A stretch of 64,000 bases of DNA from Micromonospora siamensis (lineage in GTDB: Bacteria; Actinomycetota; Actinomycetes; Mycobacteriales; Micromonosporaceae). The notes below the pieces were generated by a model that worked only from the letters and a program-made list of their open reading frames with translations, did not search any database and was not told the DNA's origin. The stretch spans positions 5,580,001 to 5,644,000 of the forward strand of contig NZ_LT607751.1 of assembly GCF_900090305.1 (NCBI RefSeq), in the 5' to 3' direction. A program made the position numbers and the translations under genes. This document shows, one piece after another, positions 60,230 through 64,000 of the stretch; position 1 is the first letter of the stretch; every line of letters starts with the position of its first letter.

Positions 60230-61642
60230 TCACAGTCGGTCGGCGCGGGCGTGCAGCAGCTCGTGGACGGCCTCGATGTCGCCCGGCGAGGTGCGGGCGG
60301 CCCGCCAGTACATCAGCCCGGTGGGGATGAAGAAGAGCTGGAACGCGGCCAGCCCCACCGCGTAGTTCAACGGCGGCGGGAAGGCCGCCCGCAGCGCGTG
60401 GAAGGCCACCCCGACCAGCCCGTTGCCGGCCGCCCGGCCGACCCCGTTGACCAGGTTCCCCAGGCTGTAGACGGTGCCCCGGTGCTCCGGCGGGTTCACG
60501 TCGGCGATCAGCGCGAACCAGTTCGGCGAGTTCGCCGAGGTCAGCGCGAGCGCGACCACGGCCGTGAGCAGGCTCAGCCCGACCGTCGGCTCGGTCACCA
60601 CGCTGGCCAGCACCGCCCGGATCACCGCGCCGGAGCCACCGCCGTCGGGCACGTCGATCCGCATCGGCACGAAGAAGAGCACCAGGTAGAAGGGCACGGC
60701 CGCGAGGACGCCCACCGCCGCGACCAGCGCCCGTCCGCCGGGGGTACGCCGTTGCAGCGCGTCGCCGGCCAGCCCGCCGACGATGGACAGCACCCCGCCC
60801 AACTGGAACAGGGTGGCGAAGACGCTGCCCACCACCACCGCGGTGGCCGCCGAGTAGCCCTGCTCCCGGGCCCGCTCGGCGAAGAGCACCGGCAGCCAGA
60901 CCAGCGACCCGAACGCCGCCTGCGCGGTCAGCCCCTGGAGGATCAGCCAGCGGTTGGTCCGCCGGGCCAGGATCCGGGGCAGGTCGGCGCGGCTGATCCG
61001 GTAGTCGTACTCGGCGCCCGCGTCGAGCGCCGCGGCCAGCTCCGGCTCGCTCTGCCCGCGCCGGATGTCGTAGGTGAACAGGTACGCCACCGTGGCCGCC
61101 AGCCCCACCACGGTGAGCAGCAGGAACGGTCGCCGCCAGTCGGTGGCCCCGAGGATGCCCCCGGTCAGCGTCCCGGCGAGGGTGCCGACGCCCTGGGAGA
61201 GCCCCCAGAAGCTCATCACCAGCCCGCGCCGGCGCGGCGAGATCAGGTCGGTCACCACCGAGAAACCCACCGAGCCGACCGCGCCCAGGCCGACCGCCGC
61301 CACCAGCTGGGCGGCCAGGAAGCTCGGATAGTCCTGGGCCAGCGCGCTGCCGCCGGTGCCGGCCGCCCAGATCAGCGTGCCCACCATCAGCAGCGGCTTG
61401 CGGTTGGTCCGGTCCCCCACGTACGCCCAGCCGACCGCGGCGACCGCGCTGGCCAGGAAACTGACCGCGGTGACCAGACCGAGCATCCGCTGCGGCACCC
61501 CGAGGGCCCCGGAGATCGGCTCGTAGAGCGGCGGCACCAGGCCGATCGCCACGTTGTCCAGCGAGGCGAGCACCACGAACACCAGGACGCTGTACGTCCG
61601 GTGGAACACCGTCCCGCCCCGGGAGATCCGCGTGCCGCTCAT
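60230..61642 (-). CDS. MFS transporter
   Basis: A 470-residue twelve-helix transporter of the major facilitator superfamily. Motif A is 'AYVGDRTNRKPLLMVGTLIW', and there are two bundles of six helices with a long central loop ('YDIRRGQSEPELAAALDAGA'). A second unusual stretch is 'SANSPNWFALIADVNPPEHR'. The substrate is unknown; a sugar or drug is possible. It converges on aglA and ends three bases from the terminator. Confidence 0.9.
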   Translation of the reverse strand: MSGTRISRGGTVFHRTYSVLVFVVLASLDNVAIGLVPPLYEPISGALGVPQRMLGLVTAVSFLASAVAAVGWAYVGDRTNRKPLLMVGTLIWAAGTGGSALAQDYPSFLAAQLVAAVGLGAVGSVGFSVVTDLISPRRRGLVMSFWGLSQGVGTLAGTLTGGILGATDWRRPFLLLTVVGLAATVAYLFTYDIRRGQSEPELAAALDAGAEYDYRISRADLPRILARRTNRWLILQGLTAQAAFGSLVWLPVLFAERAREQGYSAATAVVVGSVFATLFQLGGVLSIVGGLAGDALQRRTPGGRALVAAVGVLAAVPFYLVLFFVPMRIDVPDGGGSGAVIRAVLASVVTEPTVGLSLLTAVVALALTSANSPNWFALIADVNPPEHRGTVYSLGNLVNGVGRAAGNGLVGVAFHALRAAFPPPLNYAVGLAAFQLFFIPTGLMYWRAARTSPGDIEAVHELLHARADRL

Positions 61643-61694
61643 GCTCGGCAGCCAACCAGCCCGAGATCACGGCCTGGTGACGGCCCCGCCGGCC

Positions 61695-62780
61695 TCAGAG
61701 GTAACCGCCGAGCTGGGCCGGCACCGTCGGGGCGGGGACCGCGCCGGAGCGCAGCGCGTACAGCTCGGCGAGGGTGGCGCCCTGCGGGGGGATGCCGGCC
61801 GAGGCGCCGAGCCAGCCGGTCGCCTCGGCGTACGACAGCGGGCCCACCTCGATCCGGGCCAGGCAGCGCCCCGGCCGGACCACCGCCGGGTGCAGCCGGG
61901 ACAGGTCCTCGTTGGTGGTGATCGCCACCAGCACCTCCCGCCCCTGGCCGAGCAGCCCGTCGGTGAGGTTGAGCAGCCGGGACAGCGCCTGCCCGGTGGT
62001 CTGTTTCGCCTCGCCCCGGATCAGCTCGTCGCAGTCCTCCAGGATCAGCAGCCGCCACCGGTGGCCCGCGCCCTCCTCGTCCTCGTCGCCGACCGCGATG
62101 TCGGACAGGTACGCGGCGTCGCCGAACAGCACGTCCGGGTCGAGTACGGCGTCCACCTGGCACCACTGCCGCCACTGCCGGGACAGCGCCCGCAGGGCGG
62201 TGGTCTTGCCGGTGCCGGGCGCGCCGTGCAGCAGCACCAGCCGACCGGTGACGGTCTGCGGGGTCACCGCCATCAGCGCGTCCAGCGCGGTCCGCGCCGG
62301 CGCGGTGTAGTTGGCCCGGATGGCCGCCCACTCCGGGGCGGCGATCGACCGCAGGTCGCGCCGCGCGCCCCGGCGCGGGTCGTGGTGCCAGAAACCGATC
62401 CGGCCGGTGTCGGGGTCCTCGGGCTCGGCGGCGCCCTCGATGATCCGGTCCAGGGCGGCCTGCCCGGTCCGGTCGTCGACGGCGGTCACGGTGACCTCGC
62501 CGGAGCGCCCGTTCCAGGTCACCACCCGGGCGGTCCAGCCGTCGCCGGCGATCAGCCGGAACCGCTGGCGGTGCTCGACGGCGGTCCGCAGCACCCGCGC
62601 GTCGGCGGGGGCCAGGGTGGCGTCGTCGCGCAGCCGGGCCAGCCGGACCGTCCGGGCCCAGGGGTGCCGGCCGGTGACGAAGTCCGCCAGCGCGAGCGCG
62701 TCGACGACGTCGCACGGGCTGTCGGAGTCGTCGTACTGGAGGACGGAGGGCAGGGTGGCGTCGGCCGGCGTGGTCCGCAT
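61695..62780 (-). CDS. AAA-type ATPase with DUF5925 domain
   Basis: A 361-residue protein. The N-terminal half ('LQYDDSDSPCDVVDALALAD', 'FVTGRHPWARTVRLARLRDD') matches the actinobacterial DUF5925 region, and the C-terminal half is an AAA+ ATPase: Walker A 'LLHGAPGTGKTTALRALS', Walker B 'WRLLILEDCDELI', sensor 'VAITTNEDLSRLHPAVVRPG' with the arginine finger. The function is unknown; a chaperone-like or remodelling role is likely. The ATG at 62780 has GGAGG directly adjacent, so the exact start is open. Confidence 0.88.
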   Translation of the reverse strand: MRTTPADATLPSVLQYDDSDSPCDVVDALALADFVTGRHPWARTVRLARLRDDATLAPADARVLRTAVEHRQRFRLIAGDGWTARVVTWNGRSGEVTVTAVDDRTGQAALDRIIEGAAEPEDPDTGRIGFWHHDPRRGARRDLRSIAAPEWAAIRANYTAPARTALDALMAVTPQTVTGRLVLLHGAPGTGKTTALRALSRQWRQWCQVDAVLDPDVLFGDAAYLSDIAVGDEDEEGAGHRWRLLILEDCDELIRGEAKQTTGQALSRLLNLTDGLLGQGREVLVAITTNEDLSRLHPAVVRPGRCLARIEVGPLSYAEATGWLGASAGIPPQGATLAELYALRSGAVPAPTVPAQLGGYL

Positions 62781-62821
62781 CCTCCGATGATGGCGATCGC
62801 CGACGCCGCCCGTACACCCCT

Positions 62822-64000
62822 TTAAGCTACGAATTGATCCAGTACGTGGTCGCGGGCCCGGGCGTAGCGGTCCCGGATCGCGGGAACGGGCTCCGCGACG
62901 TACTCCTGCGCGCCGTCCAGTGGCCACGCCGGCGGCGTCGCGCCACCCAGGGCGACCCAGGCGGCCTGGCGGGCCGCGCCGTCCGCGACGTACTCCCCGG
63001 CCGGGGGCGCCACCACCGGGCAACCGAAGACCTGCGGCGCGATCCGGCGGACGGCGAGCGACCGGGCGCCACCGCCGACCAGCAGCACCCGGTCCACCCG
63101 GGCGCCCTGGGCGCGCAGCGCGTCCAGCCCGTCGGCGAGCGCGCAGAGCAGCCCCTCCACCGCCGCCCGGGCCAGGTGGGCCGGGGTCGACGTGCGCAGG
63201 GTCAGGCCGTGCACCGAGCCGGTGGCGTCCGGCCGGTTCGGTGTCCGCTCCCCCTCCAGGTAGGGGACCATCACCAGCCCGTCCGCCCCGGGCGGGGCGG
63301 CCAGCGCCAGCTCGGCCAGCTCGGCGAGGTCCACGCCGAGCAGGGTGGCGGCCGCGTCGAGCACCCTGGCGGCGTTCAGCGTGCAGACCAGCGGCAGGAA
63401 GCGGCCGGTGGCGTCGGCGAACCCGGCCACGGTGCCGGACGGGTCGGCGGCCGGGGTGTCGGCGACCGCGAAGACGGTCCCGGAGGTGCCGATCGAGACC
63501 ACCACGTCGCCCGGGCCGGCGCCGACGCCGAGCGCGGCGGCGGCGTTGTCCCCGGTGCCCGGTCCGAGCAGGACCCCGGCCGGGTCGGCGCCGGGCACCC
63601 GCCCGCCGGTGCCGGCGAGGGCCGCCGGGTCGAGCCGGCCGGCCGGCTCCGCCGGGCCGAGCACCGTCGGCACCGTCACCCGCCGGCCCAGTGCCTGCTC
63701 CAGCAGGTCGAACCGGTATTCGCCGGTGCGCGGCGACCAGTAGCCGGTGCCGCTGGCGTCACCCCGGTCGGTGCGCAACGCGGTGAGCCCCGGCGCACCG
63801 GCCAGCCGCCAGGTCAACCAGTCGTGCGGCAGGCAGACCGCCGCCACGCGGGCCGCGTTGGCCGGCTCGTGCCGGGCCAGCCAGCGCAGCTTGGTGGCGG
63901 TGAAGCTGGCCACCGGCACGCTGCCTGCCGCCTCGGCCCAGGCCCGCCGGCCGGACTCCCCGTCGCCCGCCTCGGCGACCAGGTCGCTCGCCGCGCCGGC
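62822..64000 (-). CDS. xylB: Xylulokinase (FGGY kinase), C-terminal part (cut by window edge)
   Basis: The frame stays open from the stop at 62822 to the window end, so about 393 C-terminal residues are seen and the N-terminal part is outside. '[20 protein letters not shown]', '[20 protein letters not shown]', '[13 protein letters not shown]', '[20 protein letters not shown]', '[15 protein letters not shown]' and '[20 protein letters not shown]' are FGGY-family blocks with the xylulokinase flavour ('DASGTGYWS'). It phosphorylates D-xylulose for the pentose phosphate pathway. No xylA is visible here. Confidence 0.93.
   Translation of the reverse strand, partial: AGAASDLVAEAGDGESGRRAWAEAAGSVPVASFTATKLRWLARHEPANAARVAAVCLPHDWLTWRLAGAPGLTALRTDRGDASGTGYWSPRTGEYRFDLLEQALGRRVTVPTVLGPAEPAGRLDPAALAGTGGRVPGADPAGVLLGPGTGDNAAAALGVGAGPGDVVVSIGTSGTVFAVADTPAADPSGTVAGFADATGRFLPLVCTLNAARVLDAAATLLGVDLAELAELALAAPPGADGLVMVPYLEGERTPNRPDATGSVHGLTLRTSTPAHLARAAVEGLLCALADGLDALRAQGARVDRVLLVGGGARSLAVRRIAPQVFGCPVVAPPAGEYVADGAARQAAWVALGGATPPAWPLDGAQEYVAEPVPAIRDRYARARDHVLDQFVA

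Overview
The window is 64 kb of very GC-rich DNA with short operons, many GTG starts and ATGA/GTGA stop-start overlaps. A SigB-like principal-type sigma factor, paired SigE-family ECF sigma factors, an F420-dependent PPOX-type protein, a GPGG-motif micro-membrane protein, an agl-type alpha-glucoside operon and several actinobacterial DUF families point to an actinomycete. The combination fits Micromonosporaceae (inference; no rRNA or marker gene was compared).

Layout. (1) 1-477: the 5' part of cobD, cut by the window edge. (2) 683-8120: an accessory cassette built around a 73-residue peptide with ten cysteines (4541-4762). Around it lie a MauE-like membrane protein, a MauD/TlpA-like thioredoxin-fold protein, an ABC exporter, a LolD/MacB-type ATPase with a separate large FtsX/MacB permease, and an S26 signal peptidase. 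I read this as a system that oxidises, exports and trims a disulfide-rich peptide; it is the most interesting part of the window. (3) 8357-12411: SSB, a short HPF, hydrolase, GNAT and hypothetical genes. (4) 12556-14187: tRNA-Arg(UCU) followed by a decayed integration scar (two integrase C-terminal remnants, a Nudix scrap, acetyltransferases). (5) 14175-17326: further acetyltransferase, kinase and hydrolase genes. (6) 17384-22571: two divergent SigE-family sigma/membrane-protein operons, one carrying a one-base frameshift that fuses sigma factor and partner. (7) 22634-28614: dehydrogenase, a three-gene signalling operon, a PlsC acyltransferase. (8) 28728-38300: VOC protein, glycogen-debranching-type glucosidase with an SCP2 protein, CBS and PPOX proteins, an intergenic region with a striking operator-like palindrome and 17-bp repeats, asd, an M16 peptidase pair, PhoX. 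(9) 38434-40953: an attenuator with a Tyr/Trp/Phe leader, DAHP synthase, and an IS30-family element. (10) 41247-47141: small conserved actinobacterial proteins, an NlpC/P60 hydrolase and a SigB-like sigma factor. (11) 47573-52751: murQ with its RpiR regulator, a thymidylate-kinase-like gene, a nucleotidyltransferase/BON/phosphoesterase operon, GPGG protein, TspO. (12) 52797-60181: M23 peptidase and the aglEFG-aglR-aglA alpha-glucoside operon with a LacI-type operator. (13) 60230-64000: MFS transporter, DUF5925 ATPase and the 3' part of a xylulokinase gene.

Many gene pairs converge on strong hairpins, listed as terminators. I saw no rRNA, CRISPR array or replication origin. Start codons were chosen by frame, Shine-Dalgarno spacing and family alignment; alternatives are given where they matter.
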